DNA of 64,000 bases from positions 1 to 64,000 of the forward strand of contig JAUIAY010000007.1 in the NCBI GenBank assembly GCA_030425285.1, given 5' to 3'. A program made the translations under genes and the position numbers. Every line of letters begins with the position of its first letter. The stretch's first letter is position 1. Below the pieces are notes generated by a model, which made no database searches, was not told the origin of the DNA, and saw only the letters and a program-made list of their open reading frames with translations. This DNA comes from Bacteroidia bacterium (GTDB lineage Bacteria > Bacteroidota > Bacteroidia > Flavobacteriales > Flavobacteriaceae). Positions 44,118 through 52,835 of the stretch are shown here, piece after piece.

Positions 44118-45103
44118 AAGTTGCTATAGTCATACTTAATTGGAACGGTAAGCGATTGCTCGAACAGTTTTTGCCCACGGTCTTGGCTTGTTCCAATAAT
44201 GCTGACATTTATGTAGCTGACAATGCCTCGACTGATGACTCGGTGGAATTTGTGAGGTTAACTTTCCCTAATGTAAGACTTATTCAAAATTCTGAAAATG
44301 GCGGCTATGCCAAAGGCTATAACGATGCCTTAAAACATGTTCAAGCTGATATTCTTTGTTTATTGAATAGCGATGTTGAAGTCACTCCCAATTGGTTAGA
44401 TCCAATAGTGGAAGCTTTTAAAAAAGAAAATAACTTAAGCATTGTTCAACCAAAAATATTGGATTTTAAAAACAAGTCCTATTTTGAATATGCTGGTGCT
44501 GCTGGAGGATTTATTGATAAATTCGGTTACCCCTATTGCCGTGGTCGTATTTTTGATACCGTTGAAAAAGATGAAGGGCAGTACAATGGCGACGATGCCA
44601 TATTTTGGGCTTCAGGCGCTTGCTTGTTTATCAAAAAACAGGTGTTTGATGAGCTGAATGGCTTTGACGAATCATTCTTCGCACACATGGAAGAAATTGA
44701 TTTGTGCTGGCGCGCCTACAATTTGGGCTATCTTACAAAGTATGTTTCAGATTCAAGAGTCTATCATGTTGGTGGCGCTACATTACAGAACACCAATCCA
44801 AAAAAAACGTATCTAAATTTTAGAAACAGCCTTTTCACATTGGTCAAGAATGCCCAAGGCCACGTTTTCTTTCTAGTATTCATCCGACTGCTTTTAGATG
44901 GTTTGGCAGGTATTAAATTCTTACTTGAATTCAAGCCTAAGCATACCATTTCAATTATAAAAGCCCATTTTCATTTTTATGGGCGTTTACCAAAATTAAT
45001 CAAACAAAGGAAGCTCATTAAAAAACGACCAAAATACTACCATACCACTTCCATTGTATGGCAATATTACCTGAAGGGAATCCGGCAGTTTAAATGTTTA
45101 TAA
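44114..45103 (+). CDS. Family 2 glycosyltransferase
   Basis: 329 residues. GT-A fold landmarks: VAIVILNWNGKRLLEQFL near residue 2, VADNASTDDSVEF near 37, NGGYAKGYNDAL near 63, CLLNSDVEV (DxD-like) near 82, and GFDESFFAHMEEIDLCWRAYNLGY near 190 (read in parts; ED acceptor base region). It resembles rhamnosyltransferases acting on surface polysaccharide. C-terminal hydrophobic and basic segments suggest membrane association. Coupled to the preceding gene by a 4-base overlap. Confidence 0.92.
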   Translation: MKVAIVILNWNGKRLLEQFLPTVLACSNNADIYVADNASTDDSVEFVRLTFPNVRLIQNSENGGYAKGYNDALKHVQADILCLLNSDVEVTPNWLDPIVEAFKKENNLSIVQPKILDFKNKSYFEYAGAAGGFIDKFGYPYCRGRIFDTVEKDEGQYNGDDAIFWASGACLFIKKQVFDELNGFDESFFAHMEEIDLCWRAYNLGYLTKYVSDSRVYHVGGATLQNTNPKKTYLNFRNSLFTLVKNAQGHVFFLVFIRLLLDGLAGIKFLLEFKPKHTISIIKAHFHFYGRLPKLIKQRKLIKKRPKYYHTTSIVWQYYLKGIRQFKCL

Positions 45104-45152
45104 ATTTGTTAAAGTTTTTGTTAACATTCATCAAACGGATTATTCTTTTGTA

Positions 45153-45160
45153 TAATTTTG
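45153..45160 (+). promoter_or_regulatory. -7 box of the OmpA-family lipoprotein gene
   Basis: TAATTTTG fits TAnnTTTG, 39 bases before the ATG at 45200. The nearest TTTG upstream (45117) is too distant for a standard -33. Confidence 0.45.
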
Positions 45161-45199
45161 GTATGTTAATTAATAACAACTAAACCATATTATTTCATT

Positions 45200-46060
45200 A
45201 TGAAAAAATTAATTTTATTAAGTATCTCTGCGATGTTTCTTTTAGGGTCGTGTGTTTCTAAAAAAGAGTATACAGCTTTAGAAGCTAAGCAAAAAGAAAC
45301 TCAAGATTTATTAAACACTGCAACTGTTAAACTAAACACTTGTTTGGAAGAAAGAGCCTCTGCAACGGCGAGAGCCAATAGCCTTGAAGATAGAATTGAA
45401 GATTTAAGGAGATCTAATGAGAACTTAATCCAAAGTAACAAAGACTTAACTATTTTAACCTCAAAAGGTGCTTCAAACGTTGAAAAAACATTAGAAAGCA
45501 TGAAAGAGAAAGATTTAAAAATATCTCGTTTGCAAGACGCCATCACCAAAAAGGATAGCGTTATGTTAGCATTAGTAACCAGCCTTAAAAAAGAAGTTGG
45601 AATTAATGATCCGGATATTGAAGTGAATGTTGAAAAAGGCGTGGTATTTATATCCATTGCAGACAAATTGCTATTTAAAAGTGGTAGCTATGTTGTAAAC
45701 GATCGTGCAAAAGAGGTATTAGGCAAAGTAGCTAAAGTTGTTAATAGCAAACCTGATTTTGAGTGTATGGTTGAAGCCCATACAGATCCAGTACCTTACA
45801 ACAAACCTCCTCTAATTGACAACTGGGATTTAAGCGTCAAGCGTGCAACATCTGTTGTTCGTGTTCTAGAAGACCTAGGGGTTAATTCTGGAAAATTAAT
45901 TGCAGCAGGACGTTCACAATACGTTCCAATTGCTTCTAATGATACAGCTGAAGGTAAAGCAGCAAACAGACGTACACGTATCGTGATTCTTCCTAAAATT
46001 GATGAGTTCTACGATATGATCGAGAAGGAAATGAAAAATCTAGAAACTGCCGGAAACTAA
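45200..46060 (+). CDS. OmpA-family peptidoglycan-binding lipoprotein
   Basis: 286 residues. Lipoprotein signal ends in MFLLGSCVSKKEY (Cys18). Residues 25-125 are a long coiled coil (heptads through EARASATARANSLEDRIEDL). The C-terminal OmpA domain from about 155 has LLFKSGSYVVNDRAKEVL, MVEAHTDPVPYN and the NRRTRIVI diaminopimelate-binding region. It should anchor the outer membrane to peptidoglycan. A terminator follows directly. Confidence 0.92.
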   Translation: MKKLILLSISAMFLLGSCVSKKEYTALEAKQKETQDLLNTATVKLNTCLEERASATARANSLEDRIEDLRRSNENLIQSNKDLTILTSKGASNVEKTLESMKEKDLKISRLQDAITKKDSVMLALVTSLKKEVGINDPDIEVNVEKGVVFISIADKLLFKSGSYVVNDRAKEVLGKVAKVVNSKPDFECMVEAHTDPVPYNKPPLIDNWDLSVKRATSVVRVLEDLGVNSGKLIAAGRSQYVPIASNDTAEGKAANRRTRIVILPKIDEFYDMIEKEMKNLETAGN

Positions 46061-46084
46061 TTCCAGAAGCTATAAAGTTTATAA

Positions 46085-46111
46085 AGCTCAACCGAAAGGT
46101 TGGGCTTTTTT
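46085..46111. terminator. Terminator between convergent OmpA-like and Sua5-like genes
   Basis: AGCTCAACC (46085-46093), GAAA tetraloop, GGTTGGGCT (46098-46106), then TTTTT on the plus strand; on the minus strand the stem is preceded by an A-rich stretch, so it may serve both genes. Confidence 0.85.
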
Positions 46112-46113
46112 AA

Positions 46114-46734
46114 TTAAAAAATCTCCAAACTGCCTTTACCCTCTCTAACTATTACAGGTACATCTTCAGATAAATCAATAACAGTTGATGCCACATTATC
46201 ACCATATCCAGCATCTATAACCAAATCCACTAAATTGTCCCATTTTTCATAAATCAATTCAGGATCTGTTGTGTATTCCAAAACATCATCTTCGTCATGA
46301 ATTGATGTCGATATGATAGGGTTTCCCAACTGTCTGACAATTTCCAAAGCAATGGTATTGCCTGGTACACGAATTCCAACTGTTTTTTTCTTTTTAAAAA
46401 CAGTAGGTAAGGTTTTCGCTCCTGGAAGAATAAATGTATAGGGTCCTGGTAAAGCACGTTTTAAAATTTTAAAAGTAGATGTATCTATTTGCTTGACATA
46501 ATCGCTTAAATTGCTCAAATCATGACATACAAAGGAAAAATTAGCCTTTTCAAGCTTGACACCTTTTATTCTGGCAATTTTTTCCAATGCCTTTACATTG
46601 GTAATATCACATCCCAAACCATAAACAGTATCGGTTGGATAAATAATCAAACCTCCTTGCTTTAAGACCTCAACAACCTTTTTAATCTCTTTAGGATTTG
46701 GGTTCTCTTCATAAATTCTAACAAACTCTGCCAT
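46114..46734 (-). CDS. L-threonylcarbamoyladenylate synthase (Sua5/YrdC/YwlC)
   Basis: 206 residues, YrdC fold. Signature segments: GGLIIYPTDTVYGLGCDI near residue 30, KPFSF-like region here KANFSFVCHDL near 83, LPGPYTFIL near 115, VGIRVPGNTIALEIV near 138 and STSIHDEDD near 158. It makes threonylcarbamoyl-AMP for t6A37 modification of ANN-decoding tRNAs. Single-domain type without the extra Sua5 domain. Confidence 0.93.
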   Translation of the reverse strand: MAEFVRIYEENPNPKEIKKVVEVLKQGGLIIYPTDTVYGLGCDITNVKALEKIARIKGVKLEKANFSFVCHDLSNLSDYVKQIDTSTFKILKRALPGPYTFILPGAKTLPTVFKKKKTVGIRVPGNTIALEIVRQLGNPIISTSIHDEDDVLEYTTDPELIYEKWDNLVDLVIDAGYGDNVASTVIDLSEDVPVIVREGKGSLEIF

Positions 46735-46870
46735 AGTCTTTTTCCATATTAATTCAATTACAACATAAATATAAATAAAGAGACGTTCTTTCCATTTAAA
46801 ACAAAAACAAAATTTTGACTAAAACACAGATTATTTTGTAACATTCACAACCATTTTAAGTCTTAATAGT

Positions 46871-47836
46871 ATGTCAAGGTTTCTATTATTGATATTTTTT
46901 TTAGGCTATTCTAGTTCTTTAATGGCTAATGATGTCATCAAGAAACGATCTATTATATTCACCAAATCAGAGAGAATTAATGAACACACCACCAGAATAC
47001 CCTTTAAACTTGTTGACCACCTAATTGTAGTTGAAGCAGAAATTCATGGGCAAAAAGGGAACTTCATTATAGATACGGGCTCTGAAGCTATGATTCTAAA
47101 TAAGGTTCATTTTGACAACCTTTATAAACACCAGAAAAAGAACAATCAATCCTATGGTGTCCTTGAGGCAGTTGATAATCCTTATGAAAAGCAAGTCAAA
47201 GATTTTGTTTTGGAGAACTTTAAATTGGAATCTTTAAATTCTGATGTTATTAATTTATCTCACATTGAGAATAGTAAAAAAATTAAACTTCTTGGGATAA
47301 TTGGGTTTTCTGTTCTCAAAGATTATGAAGTTTTTGTTGATTTACATCTTAATCAAATTACCCTTTCTAAAGTTGACAAACTAGGAAATAAACTAGATAT
47401 AGATGTCTATTTGGAAGAGATTGTAGATAGCCTATCCTTTACTCTTAAAAATCACACGATAATTTTATATGGAAATGTTGCTGGTCATCCAGTAAAATTT
47501 GGTTTGGATACGGCTGCTGAATTCAATCAAATAAACAAAAACCTAAACAAAGAGATCCTTAAATACTTTATTCCTAAAAAACGCTTAACTTTAGTCGGTG
47601 CAGGAAATAAGAAAATTGAAGTCATGGCAGGCAAAATGCATAGAGTTAAATTAAGCGAAACTATATTTTTTGGGCCCATGAACACAGTACTGGCCAACTT
47701 AAGCAGAATGAATGAAGCTTTTGGTACGAATTTAGATGGTGTATTGGGGTATGAGTTTTTTAAAAACAAAAGAACCATCATTAATTATCAAAAAGAAACA
47801 TTGTATTTTATTAATTATCCTTTGACAAGACATTGA
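46871..47836 (+). CDS. Exported retropepsin-like aspartyl protease
   Basis: 321 residues with a signal peptide (residues 1-20). Two aspartyl-protease half sites are visible: GNFIIDTGSEAMIL near residue 70 (classical DTG) and VKFGLDTAAEFNQI near 208 (DTA), each followed by hydrophobic strands (LLGIIGFSVLKDYEVFVD; GVLGYEFFKNKRTIINY). Both catalytic aspartates are therefore in one chain, as in duplicated retropepsin-like bacterial proteins. Periplasmic or envelope location. Its stop overlaps a TTG start of the glycogen-binding-domain gene. Confidence 0.85.
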   Translation: MSRFLLLIFFLGYSSSLMANDVIKKRSIIFTKSERINEHTTRIPFKLVDHLIVVEAEIHGQKGNFIIDTGSEAMILNKVHFDNLYKHQKKNNQSYGVLEAVDNPYEKQVKDFVLENFKLESLNSDVINLSHIENSKKIKLLGIIGFSVLKDYEVFVDLHLNQITLSKVDKLGNKLDIDVYLEEIVDSLSFTLKNHTIILYGNVAGHPVKFGLDTAAEFNQINKNLNKEILKYFIPKKRLTLVGAGNKKIEVMAGKMHRVKLSETIFFGPMNTVLANLSRMNEAFGTNLDGVLGYEFFKNKRTIINYQKETLYFINYPLTRH

Positions 47837-48801
47837 AAACTATTTTAAAACATATCGTTTTTGGCATTGCTTTTTGCTCTTCAATTCTTGGCTATTCGCA
47901 AGAAAAACTAGTGAAAGGCTATCGTATTGAAGGCGATGAAGTCGTGTTTACTTTTGATAAAAAGGATTATGAAAAAATAACATCCGATAAATATCAATTT
48001 ACTGATGATTTTAATGATTTCAAGATTCATGATGTGATTGTATCTGGGCAATTTAACAATTGGACACGTGATGCCTGGAAGATGCACAGAATAGATGAAA
48101 ATGTTTTTGAATTACGAAAAAAAATAACAGATTTTACAGACGAATTTTCATGGGAGTTCAAATTCCTTGTCAATGGAAAGTTTTGGGCAGAACCTAACAA
48201 TGAAATTGCCAATGTGGTACCTGCCAAAACAGATGACGGTTCGTTGCTTCCAGTATATAATTTAAAACTTTACACGGCTTACCAAGATCAAAATGGTAAT
48301 GCTTGCTTTAGACTTAAAGGCTATAAAGATGCCAAAGAGGTCATATTAGCTGGTTCATTTAATAAGTGGGATGAGAATCATTTTAAGATGGATAAAACCG
48401 AAAACGGTTGGGAGCTGTCATTGCAAATTAATCCAGGTATCTATGAATATCGCTACATTGTTGATGGTCAATGGATGACAGATCCAGGCAATCCCAATAA
48501 GGCAAGAAACGAATTCGACGACTATAATTCGGTTATTGACATTACAAAATCAGTAACCTTTCATTTAAAAGGGTTTACTGATGCTAAAAAAGTTATTCTT
48601 GCTGGTAGTTTTAACGACTGGTCTGAAAAAGCCTATAAAATGAAGAAAACCGATATGGGTTGGACTTATAAGGTTTGGCTTTCTGGTGGCAAACACCACT
48701 ACAAGTTTATCATCGACAACGAATGGTTGGTCGATCCTGACAATCCTGTCAAGGAATATGATGAATATGGTAATATTAATTCAGTGGTGATGGTTAAGTA
48801 A
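47833..48801 (+). CDS. Exported protein with three CBM48/AMPK-type glycogen-binding domains
   Basis: 322 residues from TTG at 47833 overlapping the previous TGA; the N-terminus (KTILKHIVFGIAFCSSILGYSQ) is a signal peptide. Three tandem modules share the pattern V-x-x-A/S-G-x-F-N-x-W-x-x-x-x-x-K-M: SGQFNNWTRDAWKMH near 74, AGSFNKWDENHFKMD near 174 and AGSFNDWSEKAYKMK near 258, each ending with YRYIVDGQW, YKFIIDNEW or a related strand. They should bind alpha-glucans. No catalytic domain is attached. Stop adjoins the convergent PcrA-like gene with no spacing. Confidence 0.9.
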   Translation: MKTILKHIVFGIAFCSSILGYSQEKLVKGYRIEGDEVVFTFDKKDYEKITSDKYQFTDDFNDFKIHDVIVSGQFNNWTRDAWKMHRIDENVFELRKKITDFTDEFSWEFKFLVNGKFWAEPNNEIANVVPAKTDDGSLLPVYNLKLYTAYQDQNGNACFRLKGYKDAKEVILAGSFNKWDENHFKMDKTENGWELSLQINPGIYEYRYIVDGQWMTDPGNPNKARNEFDDYNSVIDITKSVTFHLKGFTDAKKVILAGSFNDWSEKAYKMKKTDMGWTYKVWLSGGKHHYKFIIDNEWLVDPDNPVKEYDEYGNINSVVMVK

Positions 48802-51135
48802 TTAACCTATAACTTCCAATTTAGCAAATCGTAGCAAGAGTTTTTTAATCCCTCCATTATCAAACTTTATTTCAGCCTTTGTATCGCCTCCTGCACCTTC
48901 AATTTTAAGCACCTCACCTTTTCCAAAACGTATGTGCTTGACAATATTACCCACGGCCAATTTGCTATCAAATAAATTGGTGTTACCGTTGGTTTGAGAT
49001 ACTGGTTTTAAATTTTTAGGAGTTGAGACAGTCCTCTTTTCGATCTTTTCAACAGGTTTACCTTTCTTTTTGTACGATGGTTGAACTGGTTTTTTAAATC
49101 TGATTTTATTCGGTTCTACATCACCAAAAATATCGGCATCCAGCATCGGGTTAAATCTGCGTTCTTCTATTGGTGTAATGACATCCAAATACTGATCATC
49201 AATTTCTTCAATAAATCGGCTAGGTTCAGAATCAATCAATTTCCCCCAGCGATATCGTGACAATGCATAGGTTAAATATGCTTGTTTTTCAGCCCTTGTA
49301 AGCGCTACATAGAACAACCTTCGCTCCTCCTCCAGTTCACTTCGGGTGCTCATACTCATGGCACTTGGAAACAAGTCTTCTTCCAATCCAACAATATACA
49401 CATAAGGGAACTCCAATCCTTTAGCTAGGTGTATAGTCATCAAAGCAACATGATTACTATCTCCTTTATCAGCATCTAAATCGGTAGCGAGAGCAACATC
49501 TTCCAGAAATTCAGCCAAAGAAGCCGTAGCATCAGCCAATTCTTTTTGACCTTCCACAAAATCCTTGACACCGTTCAATAACTCTTCAATATTTTCCATT
49601 CGAGCCACGCCTTCTGGTGTTGAATCTTTATTGAATTCCCGAATAAGACCACTGGCTTTTACTACATGATCAGCCAATTCAAAAGCATTGGCCGTTTGGT
49701 TCATAACCTGAAAACTTTTAATTAAAGTCACAAAATCCTTGAGCTTGTTCCTAGTACCCGAATTAATATTGATCTCCAGTTTATCAATATGCTCCATGAC
49801 CTCAAAAATAGAACGCTCATAACCATTGGCAGCTACAATTAATCTGTCTATGGTAGTTTGACCAATACCTCTAGCTGGGAAATTAATGACGCGTTTAAGT
49901 GCTTCCTCATCGGCTGGGTTGATTATCAACCTTAAATAAGATAACACATCCTTAATTTCCTTTCGCTGATAGAAAGACAGACCTCCATAAATACGATAAG
50001 GTATATCGCGTTTCCTCAAAGCATCTTCAATAGCACGAGATTGCGCATTAGTTCGATATAAAACAGCAAAATCACTATTTGGTAACTGATTCTGCATTTT
50101 GTTTTCAAAAATAGAACTGGCTACAAATCGGCCTTCATCACCATCGGTTAAAGATCGATTAACAATAATTTTGTTGCCTTCATCATTAGCTGTCCAAACA
50201 ACCTTATCCAGCTTGGTTTGGTTCTTGTCAATAATCGAGTTTGCTGCATTGACAATGTTCTTGGTAGACCTATAATTCTGCTCCAGCCTAAACACCTTCA
50301 CATCATCATAATCCCGTTGAAAATTTAAGATATTATTGATGTTAGCTCCACGGAAAGCATAGATACTTTGAGCATCATCACCTACTACACAGATATTCTG
50401 AAACCTATCTGACAAAGCTCTAACAATTAAATATTGTGAGTGGTTAGTATCTTGATACTCGTCTACCAAAATATAGCGGAACTTATCTTGATATTTGGCC
50501 AAAACATCAGGAAATCTAGTGAGCAATTCATTGGTTTTCAGCAATAAATCATCAAAATCCATCACGCCTGCCTTGAAACAACGATCTACATAATTCTTAT
50601 AAATGTCACCCATTCTAGGTCTTCGAGCCATCGTATCAGCCTCAATCAATTCAGGGTTTTGAAAATAGGCCTTAACAGTTATTAAACTGTTTTTGTAAGA
50701 CGAAATTCGGGATCTAATCTGCTTATACTTGTAAACATCTTTATCCAGACCCATTTCCTTGATTATAGAAGCAATTAATCGATCGGAATCCTGCGTATCA
50801 TAAATGGTGAAGTTACTCGGATAACCCAATCTATCAGCTTCAAATCGTAGTATTTTAGCAAAAACAGAGTGAAAAGTTCCCATCCATAAGTTCTTTGCTT
50901 CACTTTCACCAACAATTGTGGCAATACGCGCTTTCATCTCACGAGCCGCTTTATTGGTAAATGTCAATGCCAAAATATTAAAGGCATCGACACCTTGACT
51001 CATTAAATAGGCTATTCTATAAGTAAGTACTCGGGTTTTACCAGAACCTGCACCAGCAATCACTATCATAGGCCCTTCCTTTTGCAAGGTTGGTGCCAAT
51101 TGGGCATCATTTAGTTGGCTTAAATACTTCTCCAA
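48802..51135 (-). CDS. UvrD/PcrA-type DNA helicase
   Basis: 777 residues, SF1A helicase. Motifs in order: LNDAQL (Q motif), AGAGSGKTRVLTYR (I) near residue 27, ALTFTNKAAREMKAR (Ia), ILVDEYQDTN (II) near 222, VGDDAQSIYAFRGA (III) near 250, RLEQNYRST (IV), MTIHLAKGLEFPYV (V) near 568 and YVALTRAEKQAYLTY (VI) near 612. The C-terminus has the Tudor-like domain (VGNIVKHIRFGKGEVLKIEG). It acts in nucleotide-excision repair and removal of stalled complexes, together with UvrA elsewhere in this window. Confidence 0.96.
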   Translation of the reverse strand: MEKYLSQLNDAQLAPTLQKEGPMIVIAGAGSGKTRVLTYRIAYLMSQGVDAFNILALTFTNKAAREMKARIATIVGESEAKNLWMGTFHSVFAKILRFEADRLGYPSNFTIYDTQDSDRLIASIIKEMGLDKDVYKYKQIRSRISSYKNSLITVKAYFQNPELIEADTMARRPRMGDIYKNYVDRCFKAGVMDFDDLLLKTNELLTRFPDVLAKYQDKFRYILVDEYQDTNHSQYLIVRALSDRFQNICVVGDDAQSIYAFRGANINNILNFQRDYDDVKVFRLEQNYRSTKNIVNAANSIIDKNQTKLDKVVWTANDEGNKIIVNRSLTDGDEGRFVASSIFENKMQNQLPNSDFAVLYRTNAQSRAIEDALRKRDIPYRIYGGLSFYQRKEIKDVLSYLRLIINPADEEALKRVINFPARGIGQTTIDRLIVAANGYERSIFEVMEHIDKLEININSGTRNKLKDFVTLIKSFQVMNQTANAFELADHVVKASGLIREFNKDSTPEGVARMENIEELLNGVKDFVEGQKELADATASLAEFLEDVALATDLDADKGDSNHVALMTIHLAKGLEFPYVYIVGLEEDLFPSAMSMSTRSELEEERRLFYVALTRAEKQAYLTYALSRYRWGKLIDSEPSRFIEEIDDQYLDVITPIEERRFNPMLDADIFGDVEPNKIRFKKPVQPSYKKKGKPVEKIEKRTVSTPKNLKPVSQTNGNTNLFDSKLAVGNIVKHIRFGKGEVLKIEGAGGDTKAEIKFDNGGIKKLLLRFAKLEVIG

Positions 51136-51224
51136 ACGTCAAACTTTTTAGAGTGTGAAAATAACTATTGCATAGGTTTTTAAAGGAAAGAATTATGAAT
51201 AATTATAAACAATTTTAGAAAAAA

Positions 51225-52784
51225 TTACTCTACAGTCATGGCTTTAACCAAACCTGCCCGCGTGCTAATCCAAATGTAATTGAATACCGATTTTGTTTTG
51301 TTACGCTCAATGTCCTTGCGGATGACTTCAACAAAACCATTCGTTTCTTTGTTGCTGTTCTTTTTAATAAAAATGTTGAAAATATCCGAAAGAAATTTGT
51401 TCTTTTCCCTGCCATTCTTTTTGAGAGCAACGACATCAAAACAGTCATACTTAACCTTAAAATCAATTTGCGATTGTTCTGAATTCCCAAAAATCGTAAA
51501 ATAAGTCTTGTCCAGTGATCCTTCTAAACGCTTGTTAAAGTTAGGCTGTGTAAATTTGTTTAGTCGGTCAGCGTTTAGTTTGCCCAATTCTGCTTGGAAC
51601 AAGAATTCATCTCGGGTATTATTGACATCAAATTTCCACGTTACTTGAAGCGGTGCATGTTCCATAAACTTCGCATTGATATGTAAAATTGTTTCTTTAG
51701 GATTTGAATAGGTATTTCCTAAATTTTCTATGTTGGCATTAAAATTTGAAAAAACAATTTCCCCTGCAGGTTTTTGTTCCTTTACTTTTTCAGAATATTT
51801 TATATTGGCATTTTTAACCTCTACTGTATCTAATGATAGATCAAAATTTAATCGCCGAAGCATTTTACCATACATGCTTTTAATTTTGGGATCGTCGGCA
51901 ACCAACTTGTCGCGATAAACATTAAAATCAGGCGCATAAAAAACAACCTTGGGACTTTTTACAAAAAACACCGTGTCCTTTACGTATCCTAAATCTAATT
52001 TGTTAAAGCCTATAGAATCTATTTCCAAGTCAAAATGGTCTCGCTCTATCGCTATAACTTTAGAAAGTTGACTTTCAGAATATTTTGTTTTCAACTTGAC
52101 ATCCCTTAAAGCAGATGCCTCTAAAGAAAAATTTGCATTCCCAATTGTTAGATTCTCATATTCACCCATCATAAAGAAGAGATCATCGAAATCTAAATAA
52201 TAAGAACCTATTGTAATTGGTGTTTTTTCTTTTTGGGCTTCTGCATTGAATGCTAATTTCTTCAAAGACATATTAAATCCATTAATATTTGTAGTCAAAG
52301 AATCTGTTTCTTGGTCATAGACCGTCAGCAAACCATTACTTATTTTGAAATGGGAAATGCCTACATTTCTTTTAAATTCAAACACCCTATCTGTGCTGTA
52401 TTTCTTTTTAGGTATTTGCTTGTTGTGATGATACACCACGTTAGGCTCCCATATTTCTAAATCTTCAATTTCTATGGCATCGTTAAAAAGATAGTTCCAA
52501 TAACCAATATTGTCAACTTTAAGTTTTTTGATCTTTATTTCCAAATTAAGGTCATTGGTAGTTTCTCCAATCTGAGAAAATTCAACATTTTGAATCTCAA
52601 AGTAATCTCGAAATAAACTTAAATCTAAATCAGTGTATTTTAATGTTACTGTTTCAGGCAAATCATTCTCCAACACATCTGTTAATTTGCCTTTTAAGTA
52701 CATTTGCCCAAAGAACAAACCTACTATCACTAAAAAAATGACAGCCAGCAATATCTTCAGTATTGTTTTTAAAGCCCTGTGCAC
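51225..52784 (-). CDS. AsmA-like membrane-anchored envelope protein
   Basis: 519 residues: one N-terminal transmembrane helix (ILKILLAVIFLVIVGLFFGQMYL) and a long repetitive beta region with recurring strand pairs (LDLSLFRDYFEIQNVEF, VDNIGYWNYLFNDAIEIEDLEIWEPN, read in parts), the style of AsmA/DUF748-like periplasmic proteins that bridge membranes for lipid transport. The assignment is by architecture; no catalytic motif is seen. The start region overlaps the divergent FMN-protein leader. Confidence 0.72.
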   Translation of the reverse strand: MHRALKTILKILLAVIFLVIVGLFFGQMYLKGKLTDVLENDLPETVTLKYTDLDLSLFRDYFEIQNVEFSQIGETTNDLNLEIKIKKLKVDNIGYWNYLFNDAIEIEDLEIWEPNVVYHHNKQIPKKKYSTDRVFEFKRNVGISHFKISNGLLTVYDQETDSLTTNINGFNMSLKKLAFNAEAQKEKTPITIGSYYLDFDDLFFMMGEYENLTIGNANFSLEASALRDVKLKTKYSESQLSKVIAIERDHFDLEIDSIGFNKLDLGYVKDTVFFVKSPKVVFYAPDFNVYRDKLVADDPKIKSMYGKMLRRLNFDLSLDTVEVKNANIKYSEKVKEQKPAGEIVFSNFNANIENLGNTYSNPKETILHINAKFMEHAPLQVTWKFDVNNTRDEFLFQAELGKLNADRLNKFTQPNFNKRLEGSLDKTYFTIFGNSEQSQIDFKVKYDCFDVVALKKNGREKNKFLSDIFNIFIKKNSNKETNGFVEVIRKDIERNKTKSVFNYIWISTRAGLVKAMTVE

Positions 52785-52835
52785 TCTCTAAATATATCCA
52801 TTATTTTGAATATATTTACTTCAAATTTCTACTTA

